Assembly (NCBI GenBank): GCA_012522185.1
Contig: JAAYKY010000052.1
Coordinates: forward strand, 1-46,038
Length of the DNA stretch: 46,038 nucleotides
Direction of reading: 5' to 3'
From: Flavobacteriaceae bacterium
GTDB taxonomy: Bacteria; Bacteroidota; Bacteroidia; Flavobacteriales; Weeksellaceae
Shown here: piece by piece, positions 1 to 8,971 of the stretch
How the letters are laid out: every line of letters starts with the position of its first letter
Numbering within the stretch: the stretch's first letter is position 1
Position numbers and translations under genes: made by a program
The notes under the pieces: model-generated
What the model was told of the DNA's origin: nothing
Seen by the model: the letters and a program-made list of their open reading frames with translations, nothing else
The model's database searches: none

Positions 1-125
1 ATTATATATGAAATCAATCATTTATAATTTCACAAGGATGTATGATGAATGTCACTCTTTAAATGATATAAAATGTATAGTTTTGCGTTTATTTAGATTT
101 AATAAAAATTAAAACTTTCAAATTA

Positions 126-998
126 ATGAAAAAGATAACGCTCTTAATTGCAATTGCTGTTTCATTTACAGCGATTTCATGCAAAACCGAAAACAAAGAA
201 ACGCCTGCTGAAACGGCTTCAGAAGAAACGAGTTCGCACCAAATTGTTTCACTGAACGGAGCCATCACCGAAACCATCGCCGCATTGGGAAAAGGTGATC
301 AGATTGTGGGTCGTGATGTAACAAGTACCTATCCGGCTGATTTGACGGCCAAAGATTTAGGTCACGTAGGAAGGAATATGACGATTGAAGGAATTATGGC
401 GGTTAACCCAAGCCTGATCATCGGTTCTGAAAATGACAGCAATCCGGAATTGATGAAAAGAATTGAGGAGTCGGGGATTAAAACAGAAATCATCAGTCAG
501 GAATTTTCGGTGGATGGAGCGAAAAATTTGATCAAAAAAGTAGCGGAAATCATTGGTGCAAATGAATATCAAAATCTTTACGATAAAATCGATGCGGACA
601 TTGCATTGATCCAAAATTTCGAGAAAAAACCAAAGGTTTTGTTCATCTATGCACGTGGCGCAAATATGCTGAATGTTTCCGGTACGGGAACTCCGATGGA
701 TGCTTTGATTAAAATCGCCGGCGCTGAAAATGCCATCACTGAATTTGCAGATTTCAAACCTTTGACGCCTGAGTCGCTTATTCAGGGCAATCCGGACGTT
801 ATTTTGATGTTTGAAACCGGCGTTCAGAGTTTGGGAGGAAACGACGGAATTTTCAAAGTTCCGGGTGTAGAACAAACCAATGCAGGAAAAAACAAGGCCA
901 TCATCACCATGGACGGTGGATTGATTTCCAATTTCGGACCAAGAGTCGGTGAAGCCGCTTTGGAACTGAACAAAAAACTGATTGAAGTAACTAAATAA
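126..998 (+). CDS. hmuT: Haem ABC transporter substrate-binding lipoprotein (HmuT-like)
   Basis: Likely captures haem in the periplasm and delivers it to the permease encoded next. The 290-residue product starts with a lipoprotein signal peptide (hydrophobic segment, then AISC with the lipidated Cys at residue 19) and an acidic linker. The rest reads as a helical-backbone periplasmic binding protein of the TroA/BtuF class: IVSLNGAITETIAALG near residue 40, then GHVGRNMTIEGIMAVNPSLI, typical of HmuT-type haem binders. Family and context (permease, ATPase and an HmuS homologue downstream) point to haem rather than siderophore or cobalamin. ATG at 126 is the only sensible start because the signal peptide begins there. 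I saw no convincing Fur box in the 125 upstream bases. Substrate is inferred. Confidence 0.85.
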   Translation: MKKITLLIAIAVSFTAISCKTENKETPAETASEETSSHQIVSLNGAITETIAALGKGDQIVGRDVTSTYPADLTAKDLGHVGRNMTIEGIMAVNPSLIIGSENDSNPELMKRIEESGIKTEIISQEFSVDGAKNLIKKVAEIIGANEYQNLYDKIDADIALIQNFEKKPKVLFIYARGANMLNVSGTGTPMDALIKIAGAENAITEFADFKPLTPESLIQGNPDVILMFETGVQSLGGNDGIFKVPGVEQTNAGKNKAIITMDGGLISNFGPRVGEAALELNKKLIEVTK

Positions 999-1008
999 TT
1001 GAATTTTC

Positions 1009-1047
1009 AAGACCTGTCGGCCAGAATTCCTTCAGGTCTTTAATTTT
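1009..1047 (+). terminator. Hairpin with T-rich tail between hmuT and hmuU
   Basis: AAGACCTG (1009-1016) pairs with CAGGTCTT (1033-1040) and is followed by TAATTTTT. It lies inside the transport operon, only a few bases before the permease start, so it may be a partial terminator that lowers permease/ATPase output relative to the binding protein. Confidence 0.6.
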
Positions 1048-1052
1048 TATAA

Positions 1053-2087
1053 ATGCAGAACAAACTTAGCATATACCTCATCGTCAGCATCCTGATCCTG
1101 ATTGCCCTCGCAATCGGATCTTTGTTTATGGGTGTATATGATTTTGGTGGAAAATCTCCCCTGACCGTTTTAAAAGGTTTTATAATGGGAAGTCCGGACA
1201 TCAGTCTGAGCGAAAAATATGTGATTTGGGATGTGCGCCTGGCGAGGATTGTGATGGCCATTCTCATCGGAAGTATTTTGGCGGTTTCGGGTACAGCCAT
1301 GCAAGGAATGTTTAAAAATCCGCTTGCGACACCCGATCTGATTGGAATTACGGCCGGAGCTACTTTGATGGCGGCCATTACCATTGTTTTAGGTTCAATG
1401 TTCCGTGAATATTTACCCGAATTTTTACAATATTCCCTTTTGAGCATCGCCGCATTTATGGGTGCTTTGCTCACGACTTTATTGGTCTATAAAATGTCCA
1501 CCACGCAGGGAAAAACCAATGTGGTGATTATGCTTTTGTCGGGTGTTGCGATTTCCGCACTCGGATTTGCCATCGTTGGGTTTTTGATTTATTTATCCAA
1601 AGACGAACAACTTCGTGATTTAACTTTCTGGAATTTAGGAAGTTTAGGCGGAGCAACTTGGGGCAAAAACGGGATTTTGCTTATCGTGATGATTGTTTCT
1701 TATTCGATTTTAATTCACAAAGGAAAAGCCCTGAATGCGATGATGCTGGGTGAAAAAGATGCAGAACATTTGGGAATTAATGTAGAAAGAATTAAAAAAC
1801 AAATCGTTGTACTGGTAGCGCTGATGGTAGGAGCCTGTGTGGCTTTTTCCGGAACGATTGGATTTGTGGGATTGATTGTCCCCTATATTTTAAGATTAAT
1901 TTTCAAATCGAATTATCAGCTGATCCTTCCGCTTTCCGCTGTGATGGGAAGTATTTTATTGTTGGTAGCCGATACGTTTAGCCGTACGGTGGTAGCTCCT
2001 TCGGAAATTCCGATTGGTGTTTTGACGGCTTTTATGGGTGCGCCTGTTTTCATCGCTATTTTAATTCGATATAAAAATTCAATGTAA
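1053..2087 (+). CDS. hmuU: FecCD-family haem/iron ABC permease (HmuU-like)
   Basis: Inner-membrane permease, 344 residues, with about ten hydrophobic segments. Family signatures are visible: VRLARIVMAILIGSILAVSG near residue 60, then GMFKNPLATPDLIGITAGA, and late in the protein GTIGFVGLIVPYILR. These are typical of FecCD/BtuC permeases, which form a homodimer with two copies of the ATPase. It follows hmuT across a hairpin, and its TAA stop shares one base with the ATG of the ATPase gene, implying translational coupling. Length is normal for the family. Haem as substrate is inferred from neighbours. Confidence 0.88.
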   Translation: MQNKLSIYLIVSILILIALAIGSLFMGVYDFGGKSPLTVLKGFIMGSPDISLSEKYVIWDVRLARIVMAILIGSILAVSGTAMQGMFKNPLATPDLIGITAGATLMAAITIVLGSMFREYLPEFLQYSLLSIAAFMGALLTTLLVYKMSTTQGKTNVVIMLLSGVAISALGFAIVGFLIYLSKDEQLRDLTFWNLGSLGGATWGKNGILLIVMIVSYSILIHKGKALNAMMLGEKDAEHLGINVERIKKQIVVLVALMVGACVAFSGTIGFVGLIVPYILRLIFKSNYQLILPLSAVMGSILLLVADTFSRTVVAPSEIPIGVLTAFMGAPVFIAILIRYKNSM

Positions 2088-2866
2088 TGATTAAAGGTCA
2101 CGACATATCTCTTGCACACAAAAATTTTCACATTCTGAAAAGTGTCAATCTTTCGGCAGAATATGGCGAATTTTTAGCCATCGTTGGGCCCAACGGAGCC
2201 GGAAAATCAACCCTTCTGAGCGTGCTTGCCAACGAGGCTTCTTCCAAACAAAATCACAATGTTTTGTTCAAAGAGAAGGAATTCCCACGCTGGAATCTGA
2301 AAGAATTGTCCCAAAACAAAGCGAAATTCTCTCAGCACAATCCGGCGGACATCACCCTGACGGTAAAAGACGTAGTGATGATGGGGCGTTATCCTTATTT
2401 CAATGCTTCGCCGGCGCAGCAGGATTTTAAAGCAGTGGAAGAAGCAATGGAGGATACCGATGTGCTTCACCTGCAAAACCGTGAATACAATCATCTATCC
2501 GGTGGTGAAAAACAAAGAGTTCACCTGGCGAGAGTATTTGCTCAATTAAAAAATAAGATTGCCCATAAATTATTGTTCTTAGACGAACCTTTGAACAATC
2601 TCGATGTGAAACATCAGTACAAAGCGCTTCGACTGATCAAAGAGTTTACCGAAAACGGAAATACAGCGATTGTGGTTTTGCACGATTTGAACCTTGCCGC
2701 GCAATTTGCCGATCGAATTTTATTGATGAAAAATGGAAAAGTAGCTTCACATGGGAAACCGGAAGAAGTTTTCCAACAAGAAATCATCAGTGATGCTTAT
2801 AATTTCCCTTGTGCGATTTGTACGCATCCGCTGACCAAAAATCCGATGATTATTTTTGGGAGTTGA
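2087..2866 (+). CDS. hmuV: Haem ABC transporter ATP-binding protein (HmuV-like)
   Basis: Cytoplasmic ATPase that powers the HmuU permease. The 259 residues hold every ABC motif: Walker A GPNGAGKST (34-42), signature LSGGEKQRV (137-145), Walker B LFLDEP (about 163-168) and H-loop His199 in VVLHDLNLA. The Q-loop region SQHNPADITLTVKDVVMMGRYP resembles HmuV/FecE ATPases. The start overlaps the permease stop by one base (TAATG). The annotation as HmuV rests on position between the permease and the hmuS-like gene. Confidence 0.88.
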   Translation: MIKGHDISLAHKNFHILKSVNLSAEYGEFLAIVGPNGAGKSTLLSVLANEASSKQNHNVLFKEKEFPRWNLKELSQNKAKFSQHNPADITLTVKDVVMMGRYPYFNASPAQQDFKAVEEAMEDTDVLHLQNREYNHLSGGEKQRVHLARVFAQLKNKIAHKLLFLDEPLNNLDVKHQYKALRLIKEFTENGNTAIVVLHDLNLAAQFADRILLMKNGKVASHGKPEEVFQQEIISDAYNFPCAICTHPLTKNPMIIFGS

Positions 2867-2939
2867 TTGAATAAGAGAACATAGAGAATAGAAGAAAAAA
2901 CTTTAAACTATAAACTTTTAAAAACTTAAAACAAATAGA

Positions 2940-3968
2940 ATGAATGCAGTCGATACATTAAAAGAAAAATGGAATAAACTTAAATCCGAGCAACCTCATT
3001 TGAGAATCCGAAATGCAGCCGATGCGCTTAGCGTGAGCGAAGGCGAACTTTTGGCAACACAAGTAGGCGATGGTGTAACTGTTTTGAAACCTGATTTCGC
3101 AGGCATTCTTTCAGAAGTAGAATCTTTGGGAAAAGTAATGGCGCTGACCCGAAATGACGAATGTGTACACGAACGAAAAGGAATTTACCTGAATGGCGAT
3201 TTCAGCAGTCCGCATGCACAGCTTTTTGTAGGCGATGATATCGACTTGCGTATTTTCCTTTCGGAATGGAAATTTGCATTTGCCGTAGTGGAAGGCGATA
3301 AAAAATCATTGCAGTTTTTCGGGAAAGATGGATTGGCTATTCATAAAATTTATTTGACCAAAGACAGCCAACCCGAGGCTTTTGATGCTTTGGTGGAAAA
3401 GTTCAAATCCGAAGAACAAAATCCGGGAATGGAAACCGAAGCCATCGAACCGAAACCGGCGGAAAAACCGGACAATGAAGTAGATATCGAAGGATTTCAG
3501 GAAGCTTGGAAAGAATTAAAAGATACCCATGCATTTTTTGGATTATTGAAAAAATTTGGTGTAAGCCGACTTCAGGCACTTCGTTTTGCACCGCATAAAA
3601 GTTTCGCCAGAAAAATTGACAACGAAAAAGTGGTTACCCTTTTGGAAGAAGCTTCCAAAAGAGAATTTCCGATTATGGCGTTTGTAGGAAACCGAGGGAA
3701 CATTCAAATTCACACCGGCAACATCAAAAAAGTGATGTGGCACGGCCCGTGGATCAATGTGATGGATCCGAATTTCAATCTGCATTTAGACACGACCAGA
3801 ATCGCTGAAACCTGGGTAGTGAGAAAACCTACCGAAGACGGAATTGTGACGGCTGTGGAAGTTTTCAATAAAGAAGGCGACATCATCGTTCAATTCTTCG
3901 GAAAAAGAAAACCGGGCATTCCGGAATTGGAAGAATGGAGAAGTTTGGTGGCTGAACTCGAAAATTAA
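2940..3968 (+). CDS. hmuS: HmuS/HemS-family haem-handling protein
   Basis: Cytoplasmic protein of the HmuS/HemS/ChuS family, whose members bind incoming haem and in some cases degrade it to release iron. The 342 residues fall into two homologous halves (about 1-150 and 180-342) joined by a Glu/Pro-rich linker around residues 150-185, the usual layout. The opening LKEKWNKLKSEQPHLRIRNA and the later EAWKELKDTHAFFGLLKKF mark the start of each half. WHGPWINVMDPNFNLHLD in the second half is typical of the family. It follows hmuV by about 70 bases and ends at a strong terminator. Whether this member degrades haem or only stores it cannot be read from the sequence. Confidence 0.88.
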   Translation: MNAVDTLKEKWNKLKSEQPHLRIRNAADALSVSEGELLATQVGDGVTVLKPDFAGILSEVESLGKVMALTRNDECVHERKGIYLNGDFSSPHAQLFVGDDIDLRIFLSEWKFAFAVVEGDKKSLQFFGKDGLAIHKIYLTKDSQPEAFDALVEKFKSEEQNPGMETEAIEPKPAEKPDNEVDIEGFQEAWKELKDTHAFFGLLKKFGVSRLQALRFAPHKSFARKIDNEKVVTLLEEASKREFPIMAFVGNRGNIQIHTGNIKKVMWHGPWINVMDPNFNLHLDTTRIAETWVVRKPTEDGIVTAVEVFNKEGDIIVQFFGKRKPGIPELEEWRSLVAELEN

Positions 3969-3977
3969 TTATAATAT

Positions 3978-4010
3978 AAACCTGTCTGAATTAAATCTGA
4001 CAGGTTTTTT
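3978..4010 (+). terminator. Rho-independent terminator after hmuS
   Basis: AAACCTGTC (3978-3986) pairs with GACAGGTTT (3999-4007), followed by a T run to 4010. It closes the haem operon, although the ChaN gene starts only 13 bases further on the same strand. Confidence 0.8.
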
Positions 4011-4022
4011 AATTTCTAAATT

Positions 4023-4895
4023 ATGACAAAATATATCTTTTTTACGTTTTTCATTTTTCAAGTTTCCTTTTTGAATGCTCAGGAAGTTAAACCTTTTCAA
4101 TTCTACAACCAGAAAGGGAAAACAGTGAAATTTGACAAAATGATCAAAGATTTGGCAAACTACGATGTGGTTTTATTTGGTGAACACCATAATAATTCCA
4201 TCAATCACTGGTTGCAATTAAGAATTACCAAAGCTTTGTTTGAGCAGAAAAACGGTCAGTTGACTTTGGGTGCTGAAATGTTTGAGCGCGATAACCAAAC
4301 ACAATTAAACGATTATTTGTCGGGGAAATTAGATGAAAAAGTCCTGAAAGATTCTATGCGTTTATGGAATAATTACGAAACGGATTACCGGCCTTTGGTC
4401 GATTTTGCAAAAGAAAAAAAGTTAAAATTCATCGCAACAAATATCCCGAGAAGATATGCTTCCATCGTGGCTCGAAAAGGTTTGGACAGCTTAAATACAG
4501 TGGCTGAAAATGAAAAAGCCTGGATGATGAAACTTCCGGTAGAAGTAACTCTGGACACGCCAGGTTATCCCGAAATGAAAGAAATGATGGGAGATCATGC
4601 AGGACCGACGGTGATGAATTTCATTGCGGCCCAAGCGGTGAAAGATGCAACGATGGCAGAATCGATTTTAGAGAACTTTGAAGTTGGTAAGTTATTTTTG
4701 CATTACAATGGTGATTACCACAGTAAGGAATACGGTGGGATTTATTGGTATTTGAAAAAGATGAATCCGGATTTAAAGATTGCGGTCATTTCGGTTTTCG
4801 AATCGGAGGAAGCTCGATTGTCTTTTGATATCAAAGAAGTTGTGCCAACCGAATTTAACTTGGTCTTCCCGTCGGATATGACCAAAACTTATTAG
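4023..4895 (+). CDS. ChaN-family (DUF399) putative haem-binding secreted protein
   Basis: The 290 residues start with a signal peptide (about 1-20, ending LNAQ, likely signal peptidase I). The mature part has the ChaN/EreA-like hallmarks GEHHNN (about 53-58), TLGAEMFERDNQ and, near the end, HYNGDYHSKEYGGIYWYL. ChaN of Campylobacter is an iron-regulated haem-binding outer-membrane lipoprotein; this copy lacks an obvious lipobox Cys. Its place directly behind an hmu operon supports a haem role, but the family is broad and other functions are possible. The terminator between hmuS and this gene means it may be read by leak-through or from its own promoter. Confidence 0.75.
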   Translation: MTKYIFFTFFIFQVSFLNAQEVKPFQFYNQKGKTVKFDKMIKDLANYDVVLFGEHHNNSINHWLQLRITKALFEQKNGQLTLGAEMFERDNQTQLNDYLSGKLDEKVLKDSMRLWNNYETDYRPLVDFAKEKKLKFIATNIPRRYASIVARKGLDSLNTVAENEKAWMMKLPVEVTLDTPGYPEMKEMMGDHAGPTVMNFIAAQAVKDATMAESILENFEVGKLFLHYNGDYHSKEYGGIYWYLKKMNPDLKIAVISVFESEEARLSFDIKEVVPTEFNLVFPSDMTKTY

Positions 4896-4945
4896 TAAAA
4901 TCATCGGAAAGGGATTTGGTTAAATTTTCGAATTTCTAATTAGCC

Positions 4946-4960
4946 AACTGAAATTCAGTT
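4946..4960. repeat. 15-bp inverted repeat between two genes
   Basis: AACTGAA (4946-4952) and TTCAGTT (4954-4960) flank one central A, about 50 bases before the next start codon. It could be an operator or a chance event; no tail suggests a terminator. Confidence 0.3.
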
Positions 4961-5010
4961 TAATATCAAATTTTTGACTAAATTTAGGAGTCAATTTAAC
5001 CCTTATCCGT

Positions 5011-5370
5011 ATGAAAAAGATTTATTTTTTATTCATTTTCATGATGTGCAATCTTCTTTTTTCACAAGAGAAAATTGACGAAGCAGACCTCTCCAAATAC
5101 TTGAACAAGCAAATTCAATATTGTGACAAAGTATTTGGCTCTTATGTATCGACAGGTGAAAAGAAAGTAATTCTACTCAATCTGGGAGCGGATTACCCTG
5201 ATCATACGATGGTTGTAGCTATCTTTCAATCCAATTGGGACAAGTTTAATTATAAGCCCGATGAATTCCTAAAAGGCAAGGATATTTGCGTGAAGGGAAA
5301 ATTAATTATGTACAAAGGCAAGCCGGAAATTATCGTAAACACCCCGAAACAAATCAGCTTCGTCGAGTGA
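5011..5370 (+). CDS. Small secreted protein, possibly OB-fold
   Basis: Not recognised with certainty. The 119-residue product has a clear signal peptide (MKKIYFLFIFMMCNLLFSQ), so the mature protein of about 100 residues is periplasmic or secreted. The end, GKDICVKGKLIMYKGKPEIIVN, has the strand pattern seen at the end of OB-fold nucleic-acid-binding-like domains in short bacterial exported proteins. No catalytic motif is seen. It has its own 115-base upstream region and faces a convergent pit gene across a shared terminator. Confidence 0.6.
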   Translation: MKKIYFLFIFMMCNLLFSQEKIDEADLSKYLNKQIQYCDKVFGSYVSTGEKKVILLNLGADYPDHTMVVAIFQSNWDKFNYKPDEFLKGKDICVKGKLIMYKGKPEIIVNTPKQISFVE

Positions 5371-5390
5371 TGAAAAGTTTTAAAAAAAGG

Positions 5391-5425
5391 AAAGGATTGA
5401 TTTGGTTAAATCAATCCTTTTTATT
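5391..5425. terminator. Bidirectional terminator between convergent genes
   Basis: A perfect 13-bp stem: AAAGGATTGATTT (5391-5403), loop GGTT, then AAATCAATCCTTT (5408-5420), with T-rich flanks on the top strand and A-rich on the left. It sits between the small secreted protein gene and pit. Confidence 0.85.
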
Positions 5426-5447
5426 TTTAAGCTCTTGAAAAGTCTCT

Positions 5448-6512
5448 TTAGAACAATAGGATAAAGTAATAAATCAGGGCGGCGATAAGCGCTGAAACTG
5501 GAATGGTTAGGATCCACGCCCAAAGGAGATTTATGGTTACTCCCCATCGAACGGCCGATACACGTTTGGTGATTCCCACTCCGATGATCGAACCGGTAAT
5601 TGTATGCGTAGTCGAAACCGGAATCCCTAAAAACTCAGCCAGATAAAGCGTCATAGCACCTGAAGTTTCGGCTGCCACACCCTCCAAAGGCGTTACTTTC
5701 GTAATTTTTGTACCCATCGTTTTTACGATTTTCCATCCGCCCGACATAGTTCCCAGACCAATTACAAGGAAAGAAACAAAAGGAACCCAGCCCCATTGGT
5801 CCACGAAATAACTGAATTGATTTTCTGCCGTAATCCAATCCTGATGTCCGGCTTGTATATGGTAGAAAATTACTGCAGCACCGATGATACCCATTACTTT
5901 CTGCGCATCGTTTCCACCGTGTCCCAAGCTGAAAAGTGCTGAAGAAACAAGTTGCAATCTTCTGAACCATTTTTCTGCTTTTTTATGGTTGGACCGCCTG
6001 CATATATTCATAATGAGTATGGTGAGAAAATAGGCTATAAACATCCCGACCATGGGCGCGAGAAATATAAAAAGGAAGATCGGTAAAACGACTAAATAAT
6101 TGATTACATCTTCGCCATTTTGAGCAAAAGCACCGGCATGTGCAATGGCCGCTCCCATAAATCCACCGATAAGCGTATGTGAGGATGAGGAAGGAATTCC
6201 AAACCACCATGTCAACAAATTCCACACAATTGCTGCGATAATCCCGGCTAGGATTACTTCCAGCGTAATGAAATTTTCATTGACGGTTTTGGCAATTGTA
6301 TTACCAATTTTAAATTCTCCGATCCAGTATTTCGAAATAAAATAAGCAGCAAAGTTAAATACCGCTGCCCATAATACGGCTTGAAATGGAGTTAAGACCC
6401 GAGTTGCCACAATGGTTGCAATGGAGTTCGCCGCATCGTGAAAGCCATTGATAAAATCAAACACCAAAGCAAGAACAATGATAACAATGAGTAGAATCAG
6501 TTGTGAATCCAT
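5448..6512 (-). CDS. pit: Low-affinity inorganic phosphate transporter (Pit family)
   Basis: Membrane symporter for metal-phosphate complexes, 354 residues with about ten hydrophobic segments. The two inverted PHO4 signatures are both present: FINGFHDAANSIATIVATRV near the N-terminus and EFLGIPVSTTHTITGSIIGVG near the C-terminus. GHGGNDAQKVMGII in the middle is also typical. It lies 21 bases downstream of a DUF47/PhoU-like gene, the common pit accessory pairing. In bacteria with both systems Pit is usually the constitutive route and Pst the high-affinity one. Confidence 0.93.
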   Translation of the reverse strand: MDSQLILLIVIIVLALVFDFINGFHDAANSIATIVATRVLTPFQAVLWAAVFNFAAYFISKYWIGEFKIGNTIAKTVNENFITLEVILAGIIAAIVWNLLTWWFGIPSSSSHTLIGGFMGAAIAHAGAFAQNGEDVINYLVVLPIFLFIFLAPMVGMFIAYFLTILIMNICRRSNHKKAEKWFRRLQLVSSALFSLGHGGNDAQKVMGIIGAAVIFYHIQAGHQDWITAENQFSYFVDQWGWVPFVSFLVIGLGTMSGGWKIVKTMGTKITKVTPLEGVAAETSGAMTLYLAEFLGIPVSTTHTITGSIIGVGITKRVSAVRWGVTINLLWAWILTIPVSALIAALIYYFILLF

Positions 6513-6533
6513 CCTGAAATTTTAATTTGAGAA

Positions 6534-7178
6534 TTATGAATGTTTAAGAGATACTGATTCCAGCACATCTGCTACATATTTACACTTATCTGTCGTCGTT
6601 TCGAGTGCAGAAAATACTTCTTTGTATTTGATGATTTCTTTTACATTTTCGTATTCATCAAATATTGCATAAATCTCTTTGTCATAGATATTGTCCACCT
6701 TATTTTCTAGTTTGTTGATACGGTCACAACATTTCAAAACGGTTTTTATGTCTTTAAATCCTTCCAGAGCTTTGATTCCTTTTTGTATATTTTCACATGC
6801 TTCCAAGTTTGCTTCTGTAATTTTTCGAATTGATTTCTTTACTTTTTCAACTTGGTACAATTTCATTCGGCTCGCGCTGGCGTCGATGAAGTCCGTTACT
6901 TCATTCATCTTTCCTGTCAATGCATAGATGTCCTCTCGGTCAAATGGAGTTAGGAAATTTTTACTCAATTCGAAATGAATGGTATTGGTAAGCTTTTCGC
7001 TTTCGTCTTCCAATTTTCTGAGTTTTTGGAAGTAAGGATCTCTTTCTTCTGCCTTTACATTAACGGCTTCGTGAAGGATTTCGGCCATTTCTACAAGAAT
7101 ATTGGCGTGCTGATGAAAAAGTGGAAAAAATTTCTTGTCCTTGGGAACTAAAAATTGTAAAATGCTATTCAATGACAT
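6534..7178 (-). CDS. DUF47 / PhoU-like Pit accessory protein
   Basis: All-helical cytoplasmic protein of 214 residues, the usual DUF47 (TIGR00153-type) length. Family features include FFPLFHQHANILVEMAEILHE near residue 17, LEDESEKLTNTIHFELSKNFLTPFDREDI and the closing FSALETTTDKCKYVADVLE. It lies directly upstream of pit and presumably modulates that transporter. It may also fill part of the PhoU role, since no phoU follows pstB here. A weak -7 candidate (CGAAAGTA at 7231-7238, reading TACTTTCG on the minus strand) lies about 55 bases upstream. Confidence 0.88.
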   Translation of the reverse strand: MSLNSILQFLVPKDKKFFPLFHQHANILVEMAEILHEAVNVKAEERDPYFQKLRKLEDESEKLTNTIHFELSKNFLTPFDREDIYALTGKMNEVTDFIDASASRMKLYQVEKVKKSIRKITEANLEACENIQKGIKALEGFKDIKTVLKCCDRINKLENKVDNIYDKEIYAIFDEYENVKEIIKYKEVFSALETTTDKCKYVADVLESVSLKHS

Positions 7179-7332
7179 AACTTTTCAATTAGGAAGTATA
7201 AATCTACTGTTTTTCGCTTAAATTAAGCTGCGAAAGTATAGAAAACTTATGGGTTAATTCCTATAAAAAAATCATGTATGTTTAAAATAACGTAAATTTA
7301 ATATTAAGAGATAACTTTAATTTTACATAATC

Positions 7333-8130
7333 TTAACCAAAATTCCCTTCTACATAGCGTTTAGTTAACTCTTTTTGTGGATTATTGAATATATTCTCCG
7401 TCTTGTCAAATTCGATTAATTCCCCTAAAAACATAAATCCGGTATAATCCGCTGTCCGGATGGCTTGTTGCATATTGTGCGTGACGATGACAATGGTGAA
7501 ATCCTCTTTCAACTTCATAATCAAGTCCTCGATTTTCGCTGTACTAATCGGGTCTAGTGCCGAACAAGGCTCGTCCATCAAAATAACTTCCGGCTGAACG
7601 GCGATGGTTCTTGCGATACAAAGTCTTTGCTGCTGTCCACCCGACAAATCCAGAGCGCTTCTGTTTAGGTTGTCCCCTACTTCATCCCATAAATAACAAT
7701 CTTTCAAGGCTTCTTCCACGATTTTTTTGGCTTGTCCATTTTTGGCCATATTGTTTATTTCCAAACCATAGGCAACGTTTTTCAGGATGGATTTAGGGAA
7801 AGGATTGGGGCGTTGAAAAACCATTCCGATTTTTTTCCGAACAGAAGTCACATCGTTTTTTCTTCCCATAATCGATTCACCGTCGAGGAAAACTTCTCCT
7901 TTGATTTTGGCAGATGGTGTCAAATCGTGCATTCGATTCATCGAACGAAGCAAAGTCGATTTCCCACAACCCGATGGCCCGATCAAAGCCACTATTGATT
8001 TTTCAGGAATTTTCAAATCAATTCCTTTCAAAACATGTTTGTCTCCAAAATGAAGATGAAGATCTTTGACCTCCACTTTGGTTTTTAATTTATTAATTGT
8101 CAAATTATTATCTTCTGCTGTGATTTCCAT
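7333..8130 (-). CDS. pstB: Phosphate ABC transporter ATP-binding protein PstB
   Basis: Cytoplasmic ATPase of the high-affinity phosphate importer, 265 residues. Walker A GPSGCGKST, the PstB-specific LRSMNRMHDLTPSAKI after it, GMVFQRPNPFPKSI at the Q-loop, signature LSGGQQQRL, and Walker B VILMDEPCSALDPIS are all visible. These features separate PstB from other ABC ATPases. The start overlaps the end of pstA by 23 bases. The gene is last in pstSCAB; the usual phoU is absent and the next gene, 154 bases on, is DUF47-pit. Confidence 0.95.
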   Translation of the reverse strand: MEITAEDNNLTINKLKTKVEVKDLHLHFGDKHVLKGIDLKIPEKSIVALIGPSGCGKSTLLRSMNRMHDLTPSAKIKGEVFLDGESIMGRKNDVTSVRKKIGMVFQRPNPFPKSILKNVAYGLEINNMAKNGQAKKIVEEALKDCYLWDEVGDNLNRSALDLSGGQQQRLCIARTIAVQPEVILMDEPCSALDPISTAKIEDLIMKLKEDFTIVIVTHNMQQAIRTADYTGFMFLGELIEFDKTENIFNNPQKELTKRYVEGNFG

Positions 8131-8971
8131 ATTTACTTCTGATTATAAACGCCAGGATGTTGAGCCCAAGGATTAAAAGAATCAATACCAGAGCTGTACC
8201 GTAGGCAAGCGGACGTACTTCTTCGATGGCGTGATGTTGTGTGGATAAAATATATAAATGATAAGGCAAAGCCATAAATTCGCTGTCGAGCGTATCGGGT
8301 GGGAACCTCAAATAAAAGGTTACCCCCGTAAAAAGGATGGGAGCGGTCTCACCTGCAGCTCGGGACAATCCCAAAATAGCTCCGGTTGTAATTCCGGGAA
8401 TGGCCGATGGGAGAACGGCCGTCCGAATGGATTCCCATTTCGTGGCACCCAAAGCCAGTGAACCTTCCCGATAAGAATTCGGAACGGAACGCAAAGCTTC
8501 TTCTGTGGCTGTAATGATATAAGGCAAGGTCATCAATCCCAAAGTTAATCCGGAGGATATCACCGAACTTCCCAATCGCATGGCTTCTACAAACAAAGCT
8601 ACTCCAAAAAGTCCATAGATAATGGAAGGAACTCCAGCGAGATTTCGGATGGAAGCACGAAGCGCCTTGGTCATCCAGTTTTCTTTTGCATATTCATTTA
8701 AATAAATTGCAGTCGCAACTCCGACCGGAATACTAAAGACCGCCGTGATGATGGTCACGAGTGTGGTTCCGGCAATGGCAGGATAAATCCCTCCTTCGGT
8801 CATGCCTTTTCTTGGAATTCCAAAAATGAAATCCCAGCTTAAAACTCCTGCTCCTTTCCAGACGATATCAATCAGTACGATGAAAATAAAAGCCAATACA
8901 ATCAAGGTACAGATTCCTAAAAACCTCAATCCGATGTATTCTTTTATCCGGCTTTGACTTAAACTGCTCAT
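8108..8971 (-). CDS. pstA: Phosphate ABC transporter permease PstA
   Basis: Integral membrane subunit, 287 residues, with six predicted membrane segments and the binding-protein-dependent transport motif EEALRSVPNSYREGSLALGA, followed by SRAAGETAPILFTG, typical of PstA. PstA pairs with PstC to form the channel. The ATG overlaps the pstC stop in TAATG, and the 3' end overlaps pstB by 23 bases, so all four pst genes are translationally coupled. Confidence 0.94.
   Translation of the reverse strand: MSSLSQSRIKEYIGLRFLGICTLIVLAFIFIVLIDIVWKGAGVLSWDFIFGIPRKGMTEGGIYPAIAGTTLVTIITAVFSIPVGVATAIYLNEYAKENWMTKALRASIRNLAGVPSIIYGLFGVALFVEAMRLGSSVISSGLTLGLMTLPYIITATEEALRSVPNSYREGSLALGATKWESIRTAVLPSAIPGITTGAILGLSRAAGETAPILFTGVTFYLRFPPDTLDSEFMALPYHLYILSTQHHAIEEVRPLAYGTALVLILLILGLNILAFIIRSKYGNHSRR

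Noticed and set aside
1-125. Fur box upstream of hmuT
   Set aside because: The region is AT-rich with short dyads, but none resembles a Fur box well enough to report.
357-1010. 217-codon open frame opposite hmuT
   Set aside because: Composition is Phe/Arg/Asn-rich with no recognisable domain; hmuT on the other strand is well supported.
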